From Mixta sp031457955 (GTDB lineage: Bacteria > Pseudomonadota > Gammaproteobacteria > Enterobacterales > Enterobacteriaceae): a stretch of 64,000 bases of DNA. The translations under genes and the position numbers were made by a program. Below, one piece after another: positions 26,265 through 34,711 of the stretch; positions within the stretch are counted from its first letter, which is position 1; each line of letters opens with the position of its first letter. The stretch is taken from contig NZ_JAVDXN010000001.1 of NCBI RefSeq assembly GCF_031457955.1, positions 1,027,813 to 1,091,812 on the forward strand, written 5' to 3'. Under the pieces are notes generated by a model. The model saw nothing but the letters and a program-made list of their open reading frames with translations. It was not told the origin of the DNA and searched no databases.

Positions 26265-26885
26265 TCAGCGAAAAGGCCGGGTATCGCCAACGCCTTCACG
26301 AATCACTTCCGGCGTATCGCTGGTTAAATCAACCACCGTGGTCGGCTGCTGTCCCAGCGTGCCGCCATCAATAATCAGATCCACCAGCTTGCCGATACGA
26401 TCGGAAATCTCTTCCGGGTCCGACTCGGTAAAATCATTGCCCGGCAGCATTAATGAGGTCGACATCATCGGCTCGTTTAATGTTTCCAGCAGCGCCAGCG
26501 CTACCGGATTCGAGGGCACGCGCAAACCAATGGTTTTACGCTTGTCGTTCATTAAACGACGCGGCACCTCTTTGGTTCCTTTCAGAATAAAGGTGTAGTT
26601 GCCCGGCGTATTATTTTTAATCAACCGAAACGCGCTGTTATCCACATGGGCGTAGGTCGACAGCTCAGAGAGATCGCGGCACACCAGCGTAAAATTATGG
26701 TTGCCGTCCAGCTGACGAATACGGCAGATACGCTCCATGGCGTTTTTATCTTCCAGCCGACAGCCCAGCGCATAGCCCGAATCGGTGGGATAGACAATCA
26801 CGCCGCCTTTGTTCAGCGCATCAACCGCCTGGCTAATCAGGCGCGGTTGGGGATTGTCGGGATGAATATGAAACATCTGACTCAT
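26265..26885 (-). CDS. yciO: YciO, Sua5/YrdC-domain protein
   Basis: This 206-aa protein has the Sua5/YciO/YrdC dsRNA-binding fold related to threonylcarbamoyl-AMP synthase. Conserved blocks are VIVYPTDSGYALGC (about 30-43), NNTPGNYTFILKGTKEVP and TIGLRVPSNP. It has the same length as E. coli YciO. It lies 13 bp downstream of rnm on the same strand, forming an operon. The cellular role is not settled. Confidence 0.94.
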   Translation of the reverse strand: MSQMFHIHPDNPQPRLISQAVDALNKGGVIVYPTDSGYALGCRLEDKNAMERICRIRQLDGNHNFTLVCRDLSELSTYAHVDNSAFRLIKNNTPGNYTFILKGTKEVPRRLMNDKRKTIGLRVPSNPVALALLETLNEPMMSTSLMLPGNDFTESDPEEISDRIGKLVDLIIDGGTLGQQPTTVVDLTSDTPEVIREGVGDTRPFR

Positions 26886-26898
26886 AGCTAACCTCTTA

Positions 26899-27783
26899 TC
26901 ACCTCTCCGCAGCGGGCATTAACGCGGGAAAGCGGGTCCACACGGCTTCTACGCCGCCCGGCAGCCACAGCTTTTTACCCAGCTCAATCCACGGACAGGG
27001 TTGATGAAAATCGGAGCCCTGCGACGCCGCCAGTTGATATTCCTGTGCGTAGTGTCCCAGTTGGCTGCGTTCGTTTGGCGGTTGTTGGCACTGCGCCACT
27101 TCCATGGCGTCGCCGCCGATCTCGGCGAAATGGGCAATCAGGCGTTTCAGCCATTTGGCCGATAAACCGTAACGTCCCGGGTGCGCCAATACCGCATAAC
27201 CGCCGGAATGATGAATAGCATCAACGGCTTGTTTAATTGTACACCATTGTGGCGGTACGTAGCCGGTTTTGCCGCGCGCCAGATAATGTTTGAAAACCTG
27301 GGCCATATTGCTGGCTTTTCCCTGGGCGATCAGCCAGCGGGCGAAATGACCGCGCGTAATCGCTCCGCCATCGGCTAATGCCAGCGCCCCTTCCAGCGCG
27401 CCAGGGAGCTGCGCCTTTTCCAGCCGTTCAGCCATTAACCTGGCGCGCGCCAGGCGGCACGCGCTCTGTCCGGCGAGAAATTCCACCATCAACGGATGAG
27501 CGGGATCGATACCCAGTCCGACAATGTGAATTTCATGATTTTCCCAGAGCGTGGAGGCTTCAACGCCATCGATCAGATGCAGCGGCAGCGCGTGCTGGCT
27601 AATCGCTTCGCGGGCGGCGGCCAGGCCAGCCACGCTATCGTGATCGGTAATCGCCAGTACGCCAACGCGCATCTCAACGGCGCGCAGCACCAGTTCCTGC
27701 GGGGATAACAAACCATCCGACGCGCGGGTGTGGCTGTGAAGATCGTAAATGGGAAAGGCGCTTATCGGCGTGGTTGCGGTCAA
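26899..27783 (-). CDS. rnm: PHP-family 5'-3' exoribonuclease/nucleotidase Rnm (YciV)
   Basis: This 294-aa PHP-domain metal phosphoesterase is homologous to E. coli YciV (RNase AM), which trims the 5' ends of rRNA and hydrolyses 3',5'-bisphosphonucleotides. Metal ligands are visible as DLHSHTRASDG (His16, His18), AITDHDS, LAHPGRYG and QGSDFHQPC. The gene is divergent from the trp operon, its start lying 121 bp from trpL, and is followed by yciO. Confidence 0.93.
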   Translation of the reverse strand: MTATTPISAFPIYDLHSHTRASDGLLSPQELVLRAVEMRVGVLAITDHDSVAGLAAAREAISQHALPLHLIDGVEASTLWENHEIHIVGLGIDPAHPLMVEFLAGQSACRLARARLMAERLEKAQLPGALEGALALADGGAITRGHFARWLIAQGKASNMAQVFKHYLARGKTGYVPPQWCTIKQAVDAIHHSGGYAVLAHPGRYGLSAKWLKRLIAHFAEIGGDAMEVAQCQQPPNERSQLGHYAQEYQLAASQGSDFHQPCPWIELGKKLWLPGGVEAVWTRFPALMPAAER

Positions 27784-27848
27784 AATAACTCCTGAAAAAC
27801 ATAAAACGACGCTGCATCATAACGGATTAAGCGTGATATAAAAAAGTA

Positions 27849-27877
27849 TTGACAACCCACCACCGAACTAGTTAACT
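27849..27877 (+). promoter_or_regulatory. trp operon promoter
   Basis: The -35 TTGACA (27849-27854) and -10 TTAACT (27872-27877) have 17-bp spacing. The downstream part is nearly identical to the E. coli trp promoter. Confidence 0.93.
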
Positions 27878-27887
27878 AGTACACAAG
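27864..27887 (+). promoter_or_regulatory. TrpR operator
   Basis: The palindrome CGAACTAGTTAACTAGTACA overlaps the -10 region, as in E. coli, and differs from the E. coli operator at about one position. TrpR with bound tryptophan would block RNA polymerase here. Confidence 0.9.
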
Positions 27888-27904
27888 TTCACACGGGGGT
27901 ATCC

Positions 27905-27967
27905 ATGATGATGTTTAAGCATAAATTGACAACAGGATGGTGGCGCGCTTCTGCTGAAGGGCGATGA
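27905..27967 (+). CDS. trpL: trp operon leader peptide
   Basis: This is a 20-codon leader with tandem Trp codons at 27938-27943 (peptide TTGWWRASAEGR at its end), whose translation couples tryptophan supply to attenuation. Three consecutive ATGs start the frame at 27905, 27908 and 27911; a GGGGG tract at 27895-27899 best fits the second one, giving 19 residues. The E. coli leader has 14. Confidence 0.9.
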   Translation: MMMFKHKLTTGWWRASAEGR

Positions 27968-28004
27968 TGTCACGCATCTGGATGAATCACATGCTGATAC
28001 CTGA

Positions 28005-28028
28005 GCCCGCCGATGCGGGCTTTTTTTT
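28005..28028 (+). terminator. trp attenuator
   Basis: The stem GCCCGC/GCGGGC (28005-28010 with 28015-28020) followed by eight T's is the 3:4 terminator. A competing pairing, CGCATC at 27973-27978 with GATGCG at 28012-28017, would disrupt it and could be part of the antiterminator. Confidence 0.92.
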
Positions 28029-28051
28029 GAGCGATTTTTAGAGAACCGATT

Positions 28052-29614
28052 ATGTTGAATGCGAAACCTGGATTGAAAGTGATTACCGGCTCGGCCCCCT
28101 ATCGTGAAGATCCCGCTGCGGTTTTTCATCAGCTGTGCGGCGCACGCCCGGCTACGCTGCTGCTGGAATCGGCGGATATTGACAGCAAACGTAATTTAAA
28201 AAGCCTGCTGATTGTTGACAGCGCGCTGCGCATCACCGCCCTGGGCAACAGCGTAACCGTGCAGGCGCTTTCGGAAAATGGCCGTCAGCTGCTGCCGCTG
28301 CTGGATGGTGCGCTGCCTGCCGAGGTCAGCAACCAGCACCGCCCCGATGGCCGTGAACTGCTGTTTCCGCAGCCTGGCGCCAATCAGGATGAAGATTCGC
28401 GACTGAAATCCCTTTCCGTGTTTGATGCGCTGCGTCTGATTGTGCAGCTGGTTGATGCGCCGCAGGATGAACGTGAGTCGATGCTGCTGGGCGGCCTGTT
28501 CGCCTACGATTTAGTGGCGGGTTTTGAGCCGCTACCTGAGTTACGCAACGAGCAGCGCTGCCCTGATTTCTGCTTCTATCTGGCCGAGACGCTGCTGGTA
28601 CTCGATCATCAACATCAGCGTGCGCGGCTACAGGCCAGTCTGTTTGCGCCTTCGACCGATGAGTTCCAACGCTTACAGCGCCGCATTCATCAGCTGCATG
28701 AGCAGATGTTGCAGCCTGCCCAGCCGCTGCCGGTACAGCGTGTAGAACAGATGACCCTGAGCTGTAGCCAGAGCGATGAAGAATATTGCGATGTGGTGAG
28801 CAACATGCAGCAGGCGATTCGTATCGGCGAAATTTTCCAGGTGGTGCCGTCGCGTCGTTTCTCGCTGCCCTGCCCGTCGCCGCTGGCAGCTTATGAAACG
28901 CTGAAAAACAACAACCCCAGCCCCTACATGTTTTTTATGCAGGACCGCGATTTTACGCTATTCGGCGCCTCGCCGGAAAGCTCGCTGAAATATGACGCCG
29001 CCTCGCGCCAGATTGAGATCTACCCGATTGCCGGTTCGCGTCCGCGTGGTCGCCATGCCGATGGTTCGCTGGATCGCGATTTAGACAGCCGTATTGAGCT
29101 GGAGATGCGTACCGATCATAAAGAGCTGGCAGAGCATCTGATGCTGGTTGATTTGGCCCGCAACGATCTGGCGCGCATCTGCGAACCGGGCAGCCGTTAC
29201 GTCGCCGACCTGACCAAGGTCGATCGCTATACCTTTATTATGCATTTGGTCTCCCGCGTGGTGGGCACACTGCGTCAGGACCTGGATGTGCTGCACGCGT
29301 ATCGCGCCTGTATGAATATGGGCACCCTTAGCGGCGCGCCGAAAGTACGCGCCATGCAGCTGATTGCCGGCGCGGAAGGCACGCGGCGTGGCGTTTATGG
29401 CGGTGCGGTCGGCTATTTCACCGCCAGCGGCGATCTCGATACCTGCATTGTTATCCGCTCAGCCTACGTTGAAGATGGCATCGCCACCGTTCAGGCGGGC
29501 GCAGGCGTGGTGCTGGATTCCCAGCCGCAGGCCGAAGCGGATGAGAGCCGCAATAAAGCGCGCGCCGTGCTGCGCGCCATCGCCACCGCCCATCATTGCC
29601 AGGAGACATTCTAA
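28052..29614 (+). CDS. trpE: Anthranilate synthase component I
   Basis: TrpE converts chorismate to anthranilate using ammonia from TrpG. It is 520 aa as in E. coli. The feedback motif LLLES includes Ser40, the residue known to confer tryptophan inhibition, so the enzyme should be feedback sensitive. The chorismate-binding domain shows PSPYMFFM, GASPES, PIAGSRPRG and the LSGAPKVRAM segment. The stop overlaps the trpG start by one base. It is the first structural gene of the operon. Confidence 0.98.
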   Translation: MLNAKPGLKVITGSAPYREDPAAVFHQLCGARPATLLLESADIDSKRNLKSLLIVDSALRITALGNSVTVQALSENGRQLLPLLDGALPAEVSNQHRPDGRELLFPQPGANQDEDSRLKSLSVFDALRLIVQLVDAPQDERESMLLGGLFAYDLVAGFEPLPELRNEQRCPDFCFYLAETLLVLDHQHQRARLQASLFAPSTDEFQRLQRRIHQLHEQMLQPAQPLPVQRVEQMTLSCSQSDEEYCDVVSNMQQAIRIGEIFQVVPSRRFSLPCPSPLAAYETLKNNNPSPYMFFMQDRDFTLFGASPESSLKYDAASRQIEIYPIAGSRPRGRHADGSLDRDLDSRIELEMRTDHKELAEHLMLVDLARNDLARICEPGSRYVADLTKVDRYTFIMHLVSRVVGTLRQDLDVLHAYRACMNMGTLSGAPKVRAMQLIAGAEGTRRGVYGGAVGYFTASGDLDTCIVIRSAYVEDGIATVQAGAGVVLDSQPQAEADESRNKARAVLRAIATAHHCQETF

Positions 29615-30192
29615 TGGCTGATATTTTGCTGCTCGATAATATCGACTCCTTTACCTACAACCTGGTCGATCAGCTGCGCACCTTTGGTCATCGCGTGGTG
29701 ATTTATCGTAATACCGTTCCGGCCGACACCTTAATTGAGCGTCTGCAACAGATGGAAAACCCGGTGCTGATGCTGTCGCCCGGCCCCGGTGCGCCAGCCG
29801 ACGCGGGCTGTATGCCAGCGCTACTGGCGCGTCTGCGCGGCCATCTGCCGATTATCGGTATTTGCCTTGGGCATCAGGCGATTATCGAAGCTTATGGCGG
29901 TCACGTAGGCCAGGCGGGCGAAATTCTGCATGGCAAAGCCTCCGCAGTGACCCACGATAATCAGGCGATGTTTGCCGGACTGAGTAATCCGCTGCCGGTG
30001 GCGCGCTATCACTCGCTGGTGGGCAGCAATACGCCTGACGAGCTGGCGATCAACGCCACTTTCAACGACATGGTGATGGCGGTGCGTCACGATGGCGACC
30101 GGGTATGCGGTTTTCAGTTTCACCCGGAATCCATTCTGACCACGCAGGGCGCGCGCCTGCTGGAACAAACTCTGGCCTGGGCGCTGGCATAA
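29614..30192 (+). CDS. trpG: Anthranilate synthase component II (glutamine amidotransferase)
   Basis: This 192-aa class I glutamine amidotransferase supplies ammonia to TrpE. The nucleophile is Cys84 in GICLGHQAI, with the His/Glu pair in FHPES near residue 172. In E. coli this domain is fused to TrpD; here it ends with its own stop at 30192, 15 bp before trpD, the unfused state known from Serratia and Erwiniaceae. It starts with the TAATG overlap with trpE. Confidence 0.97.
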   Translation: MADILLLDNIDSFTYNLVDQLRTFGHRVVIYRNTVPADTLIERLQQMENPVLMLSPGPGAPADAGCMPALLARLRGHLPIIGICLGHQAIIEAYGGHVGQAGEILHGKASAVTHDNQAMFAGLSNPLPVARYHSLVGSNTPDELAINATFNDMVMAVRHDGDRVCGFQFHPESILTTQGARLLEQTLAWALA

Positions 30193-30207
30193 GCAAAGGA
30201 GAAAAGG

Positions 30208-31206
30208 ATGCAACATATTCTGGAGAAGCTTTATCAGGCGCAGACCCTGACGCGCAGCGAAAGCCATCAGCTGTTCAGCGCCATCATTACCGGTCAGCTG
30301 GAGCCAACGCAGCTGGCGGCGGCGCTGATTGCGATGAAAGTCCGCGGCGAACGCCCGGAGGAGATCGCCGGAGCCGCATCGGCCCTGCTGGCAGATGCGC
30401 GCCCGTTCCCGCGTCCTGACTACGCCTTTGCCGATATTGTCGGCACCGGCGGCGACGGCAGCAACAGCATTAATATCTCTACCGCCAGCGCTTTTGTCGC
30501 CGCGACCTGCGGCCTGAAGGTGGCGAAACATGGTAACCGCAGCGTTTCCAGCAAGTCCGGCTCGTCCGATCTGCTGGCCGCGTTTGGCATCAGCCTTGAT
30601 TTACCGGCTGAACAGGCGCGTCAGGCGCTGGACGATCTTAACGTCTGCTTTCTGTTTGCGCCGCAGTATCACACCGGCTTTCGCCATGCGATGCCGGTAC
30701 GTCAGCAGCTGAAAAGCCGCACGCTGTTTAATGTGCTGGGGCCGCTGATTAATCCGGCGCGCCCGCCGCTGGCGGTGATTGGCGTTTACAGTCCGGAACT
30801 GGTGTTGCCGATTGCGGAAACGTTACGGGTACTGGGTTATCAGCGTGCCGCCGTGGTTCATGGCGGCGGCATGGACGAAGTGGCGATTCACAGCGCCACC
30901 CAGGTAGCGGAGCTGCGCGACGGCGACATTACCAGCTATCAGCTGACGCCAGACGATTTCGGTCTGCCTTACCATACGAAAGCGTCGCTGGCGGGCGGCA
31001 CGCCGGAAGAAAACCGTGACATTCTGACGCAATTGCTCCAGGGTAAAGGCGAGCTGGCACACCAGCATGCGGTGGCGGTAAATGTGGCTATGTTATTGAA
31101 AATTTTCGGCAATGAAGATTTACGCGACAATGCCCAGCGGGCGCTGCAAGCGATAGCGAGCGGTCAGGCATATGAGCGCGTAGTCGCGCTGGCAGCAAGA
31201 GGCTAG
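30208..31206 (+). CDS. trpD: Anthranilate phosphoribosyltransferase
   Basis: TrpD transfers phosphoribose from PRPP to anthranilate. The 332-aa protein has the GTGGDGSNSINIST PRPP loop near residue 79, KHGNRSVSSKSGSSD and NPARPP. It is a stand-alone enzyme, not fused to TrpG. The ATG at 30208 follows AAAGGAGAAAAGG. The start of trpC is 2 bp after its stop. Confidence 0.97.
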   Translation: MQHILEKLYQAQTLTRSESHQLFSAIITGQLEPTQLAAALIAMKVRGERPEEIAGAASALLADARPFPRPDYAFADIVGTGGDGSNSINISTASAFVAATCGLKVAKHGNRSVSSKSGSSDLLAAFGISLDLPAEQARQALDDLNVCFLFAPQYHTGFRHAMPVRQQLKSRTLFNVLGPLINPARPPLAVIGVYSPELVLPIAETLRVLGYQRAAVVHGGGMDEVAIHSATQVAELRDGDITSYQLTPDDFGLPYHTKASLAGGTPEENRDILTQLLQGKGELAHQHAVAVNVAMLLKIFGNEDLRDNAQRALQAIASGQAYERVVALAARG

Positions 31207-31208
31207 AG

Positions 31209-32567
31209 ATGCAAACCGTATTGAATGAGATCGTTCGCGATAAAGCGCTGTGGATAGAAAACCGCAAAAAAACGCAGCCGCTGGCTTCTTTTCAGCAGCA
31301 GCTGGTGCCCGCAACGCGCAGTTTTTACCATGCGCTGCAGGGTGCCCGCACCGCCTTTATTCTGGAGTGCAAAAAAGCGTCGCCATCCAAAGGCGTGATC
31401 CGCGCCGATTTCGATCCGGTGGCGATTGCCGAAGTGTATAAAGATTACGCCTCGGCGGTTTCGGTACTCACCGATGAGCGCTATTTTCAGGGCAGCTTCG
31501 ATTACCTGCCGCTGGTCAGCGCGTCGGTTACCCAGCCGGTGCTGTGCAAAGATTTTATTATCGACCCCTGGCAGATTTATCTGGCGCGCTTTTATCAGGC
31601 CGACGCGGTATTGTTGATGCTTTCCGTGCTGGATGATGAGCAATATCGCCAGCTGGCGGCGGTCGCGCATAGCCTGCAAATGGGTATTCTGACCGAAGTC
31701 AGTAACGAAGCGGAGCTGGAGCGCGCGCTGGCACTGGGCGCTAAAGTCGTAGGCATTAATAACCGTGACCTGCGCGATCTCTCTGTGGACCTGGATCGTA
31801 CTCGCCAGCTGGCGCCGCGTCTCGGTCATGGCGTGACGGTAATCAGCGAATCCGGCATTGGCAGCTATGCGCAAGTGCGTGAGCTAAGCCGCTTTGCCAA
31901 TGGTTTTTTAATCGGCTCCGCCTTGATGAGTGAAGCAGATTTGCATCAGGCGGTACGGCGCGTGCTGCTTGGTGATAACAAAGTGTGCGGCCTGACCCGA
32001 CCGGAAGATGCCCGGGCGGCTTACCAGGCAGGCGCGGTGTATGGCGGACTCATCTTCGCGCAAGGATCGCCGCGTCATATCGATATCGCGCAGGCGCAAA
32101 ACATTATCGCCGCGGCCGCGTTACGCTATGTTGGCGTGTTCCGCAATGCAGCAATTAGTGACGTTGTCACCACCAGCCAGACGTTAGCGCTAAGCGCCGT
32201 TCAGCTGCACGGCAGCGAGGACCAGACCTATATTGATGCGCTACGCGCTGAACTGCCGCCTGAGACCGCTATCTGGAAAGCGCTCAGCGTCAGCGACGAG
32301 CTTCCGGCGCGCGATCTGCGGCAGGTTGATCGCTACGTGCTGGATAACGGCGCTGGCGGCAGCGGTCAGCGGTTCGACTGGTCGCTGCTCGCCGGGCAAC
32401 CGCTGGATAATGTGCTGCTGGCGGGCGGCCTGAGCGCAGATAACTGCGTCTTGGCCGCGCAGCTGGGCTGTGCCGGGCTCGATTTTAACTCCGGCGTCGA
32501 AAGCGCGCCGGGCATCAAGGATGCCGACAAGATCGCCGCCGTGTTTCAAACGCTGCGCGCCTACTGA
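31209..32567 (+). CDS. trpC: Bifunctional indole-3-glycerol phosphate synthase / phosphoribosylanthranilate isomerase
   Basis: This 452-aa fusion has TrpC at the N-terminus (FILECKKASPSKG near residue 51, CKDFIIDPWQI, VVGINNRDLRD) and TrpF from about residue 256 (KVCGLTRPEDA, VQLHG, VLLAGGLSADN, DFNSGVESAPG). The isomerase acts first and the synthase second in the pathway. The fused arrangement is the usual enterobacterial one. It starts 2 bp after trpD. Confidence 0.97.
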   Translation: MQTVLNEIVRDKALWIENRKKTQPLASFQQQLVPATRSFYHALQGARTAFILECKKASPSKGVIRADFDPVAIAEVYKDYASAVSVLTDERYFQGSFDYLPLVSASVTQPVLCKDFIIDPWQIYLARFYQADAVLLMLSVLDDEQYRQLAAVAHSLQMGILTEVSNEAELERALALGAKVVGINNRDLRDLSVDLDRTRQLAPRLGHGVTVISESGIGSYAQVRELSRFANGFLIGSALMSEADLHQAVRRVLLGDNKVCGLTRPEDARAAYQAGAVYGGLIFAQGSPRHIDIAQAQNIIAAAALRYVGVFRNAAISDVVTTSQTLALSAVQLHGSEDQTYIDALRAELPPETAIWKALSVSDELPARDLRQVDRYVLDNGAGGSGQRFDWSLLAGQPLDNVLLAGGLSADNCVLAAQLGCAGLDFNSGVESAPGIKDADKIAAVFQTLRAY

Positions 32568-32612
32568 CAGCAAACGTCCGCACTGCGGGCGCCAATAAGG
32601 AGAATAACGCAC

Positions 32613-33803
32613 ATGACATTACTGAACCCCTACTTCGGCGAATTTGGCGGCATGTATGTTCCCCAAATTCTGATGCCCGCGCTGCGTCAGCTGGAAGAAG
32701 CCTTTGTTAGCGCTCAGCGCGATGCGGACTTTCAGGCACAGTTTAACGACCTGCTAAAAAATTACGCCGGACGTCCTACCGCGTTAACGCTTTGTCAGAA
32801 TCTGACCAAAGGCAGCAAAACCCGTCTCTACCTGAAGCGCGAAGATCTGCTGCACGGCGGCGCGCATAAAACCAATCAGGTGTTGGGTCAGGCGCTGCTG
32901 GCGAAACGCATGGGCAAAACGGAAATCATCGCCGAAACCGGCGCCGGTCAGCACGGCGTCGCCTCGGCGCTCGCCAGCGCGCTGCTTGGCCTGAAATGCC
33001 GGATCTATATGGGCGCCAAAGATGTCGAGCGTCAGTCGCCTAACGTGTTCCGCATGCGTTTGATGGGCGCAGAGGTGATCCCGGTACACAGCGGCTCCGC
33101 GACGCTGAAGGATGCCTGTAATGAGGCGCTGCGCGACTGGTCCGGCAGCTATGAGACCGCGCACTATATGCTTGGCACCGCCGCAGGCCCGCATCCCTAT
33201 CCCACCATTGTGCGTGAATTTCAGCGCATGATCGGCGAAGAGACCAAAGCGCAGATCCTGCAGGCCGAAGGGCGTCTGCCGGATGCGGTGATCGCCTGCG
33301 TGGGCGGCGGCTCCAACGCTATCGGTATGTTTGCCGACTTTATTGATGAGAAAGATGTTGGGCTGATTGGCGTGGAGCCTGCGGGACACGGTATTGAAAC
33401 CGGCGAGCATGGCGCGCCGCTGAAGCATGGACGAGTTGGCATCTATTTCGGCATGAAAGCGCCGATGATGCAGACCGAAGATGGCCAGATTGAAGAGTCC
33501 TATTCCATTTCCGCCGGGCTCGATTTCCCGTCGGTGGGGCCGCAGCATGCGCACCTGAACAGCATTGGCCGCGCTGAGTATGTTTCCGTTACCGATAACG
33601 AAGCGCTGGCGGCGTTTAAACAGCTTTGTCGGGCGGAAGGTATTATTCCGGCGCTGGAGTCGGCGCATGCGCTGGCGCACGCGCTGAAGATGATTCAGCA
33701 AGAACCTGAGAAAGAGCAGCTGCTGGTGGTTAACCTTTCAGGACGCGGCGACAAAGATATTTTTACCGTTCACGATATTTTGAAAGCGCAGGGAGAGATC
33801 TAA
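32613..33803 (+). CDS. trpB: Tryptophan synthase beta chain
   Basis: This PLP enzyme condenses indole with serine and forms an alpha2-beta2 channel complex with TrpA. It is 396 aa, one short of E. coli. The PLP lysine is Lys86 in HGGAHKTNQ; the phosphate loop GGGSNAIG and the N-terminal LNPYFGEFGGMYVPQ are intact. The stop overlaps the trpA start by one base (TAATG). Confidence 0.98.
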   Translation: MTLLNPYFGEFGGMYVPQILMPALRQLEEAFVSAQRDADFQAQFNDLLKNYAGRPTALTLCQNLTKGSKTRLYLKREDLLHGGAHKTNQVLGQALLAKRMGKTEIIAETGAGQHGVASALASALLGLKCRIYMGAKDVERQSPNVFRMRLMGAEVIPVHSGSATLKDACNEALRDWSGSYETAHYMLGTAAGPHPYPTIVREFQRMIGEETKAQILQAEGRLPDAVIACVGGGSNAIGMFADFIDEKDVGLIGVEPAGHGIETGEHGAPLKHGRVGIYFGMKAPMMQTEDGQIEESYSISAGLDFPSVGPQHAHLNSIGRAEYVSVTDNEALAAFKQLCRAEGIIPALESAHALAHALKMIQQEPEKEQLLVVNLSGRGDKDIFTVHDILKAQGEI

Positions 33804-34606
33804 TGGAACGTTACGAAAAGCTGTTTAAACGTCTGCAGGCCAGCAAAGAAGGCGCTTTTGTTCCTTTCGTCACGCTGGGCGATCCTACGCCGGAACTCTC
33901 TTTGCAAATTATCGATACGCTGGTTGCCGCCGGTGCCGACGCCCTTGAGTTAGGGATCCCTTTTTCCGATCCGCTGGCGGATGGCCCCACCATTCAAAAC
34001 GCCACGCTGCGCGCCTTTGCTGCCGGAACCACACCGGCACAATGCTTTGAGATGCTGACCACCATCCGCCAGAAATATCCCGATTTACCGATCGGACTGC
34101 TGATGTACGCCAACCTGGTGTTTACCAATGGCGTCGATGCGTTTTATGCTCGCTGCGAGCAGGCTGGCGTTGATTCGGTGCTGGTTGCCGACGTGCCGGT
34201 TGAAGAGTCTGGCCCCTTCCGTCAGGCGGCGATGCGCCACAACATTGCGCCGATATTTATCTGTCCGCCGAATGCCGATGACGATCTGCTGCGCGCGGTT
34301 GCCTCTTACGGGCGGGGTTATATTTATCTGTTGTCGCGGGCTGGCGTTACCGGCGCGGAAAATCGCGCCAGCCTGCCGTTAAAACATTTGATCGATAAGC
34401 TGCGCGAATATCACGCCGCGCCTACGCTGCAGGGCTTCGGCATTTCGGAACCTTCACAGGTAAAAGAAGCGATCGCGGCCGGTGCCGATGGTGCGATCTC
34501 CGGCTCTGCGATTGTCAAAATCATTGAAAAACATCATGCCGAGCCGCAAGTCATGCTGGCCGAGCTGACGCGTTTTGTCAGTGGGCTGAAAGCGGCCACG
34601 CGCTAA
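33803..34606 (+). CDS. trpA: Tryptophan synthase alpha chain
   Basis: TrpA cleaves indole-3-glycerol phosphate and passes indole to TrpB. The 267-aa TIM barrel has the catalytic Glu49 in LELGIPFSDP and Asp60 in PLADGP, and the phosphate-binding GFGIS and GSAIVK. It is the last gene of the trp operon, closed by a long hairpin. Confidence 0.98.
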   Translation: MERYEKLFKRLQASKEGAFVPFVTLGDPTPELSLQIIDTLVAAGADALELGIPFSDPLADGPTIQNATLRAFAAGTTPAQCFEMLTTIRQKYPDLPIGLLMYANLVFTNGVDAFYARCEQAGVDSVLVADVPVEESGPFRQAAMRHNIAPIFICPPNADDDLLRAVASYGRGYIYLLSRAGVTGAENRASLPLKHLIDKLREYHAAPTLQGFGISEPSQVKEAIAAGADGAISGSAIVKIIEKHHAEPQVMLAELTRFVSGLKAATR

Positions 34607-34609
34607 AGT

Positions 34610-34640
34610 AAGGGAGCCTTGCCACGGGCAAGGCTCCCTT
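34610..34640 (+). terminator. trp operon terminator
   Basis: A 13-bp stem (34610-34622 with 34628-34640) begins 3 bp after the trpA stop. The following tract is only moderately T-rich. Confidence 0.75.
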
Positions 34641-34711
34641 GATCTCGCTTCTTCTACCAGAGCGGTAAATCTGAAGCTTATCACGCTAAAATTGCTGCAT
34701 ATTTAGCGTCA

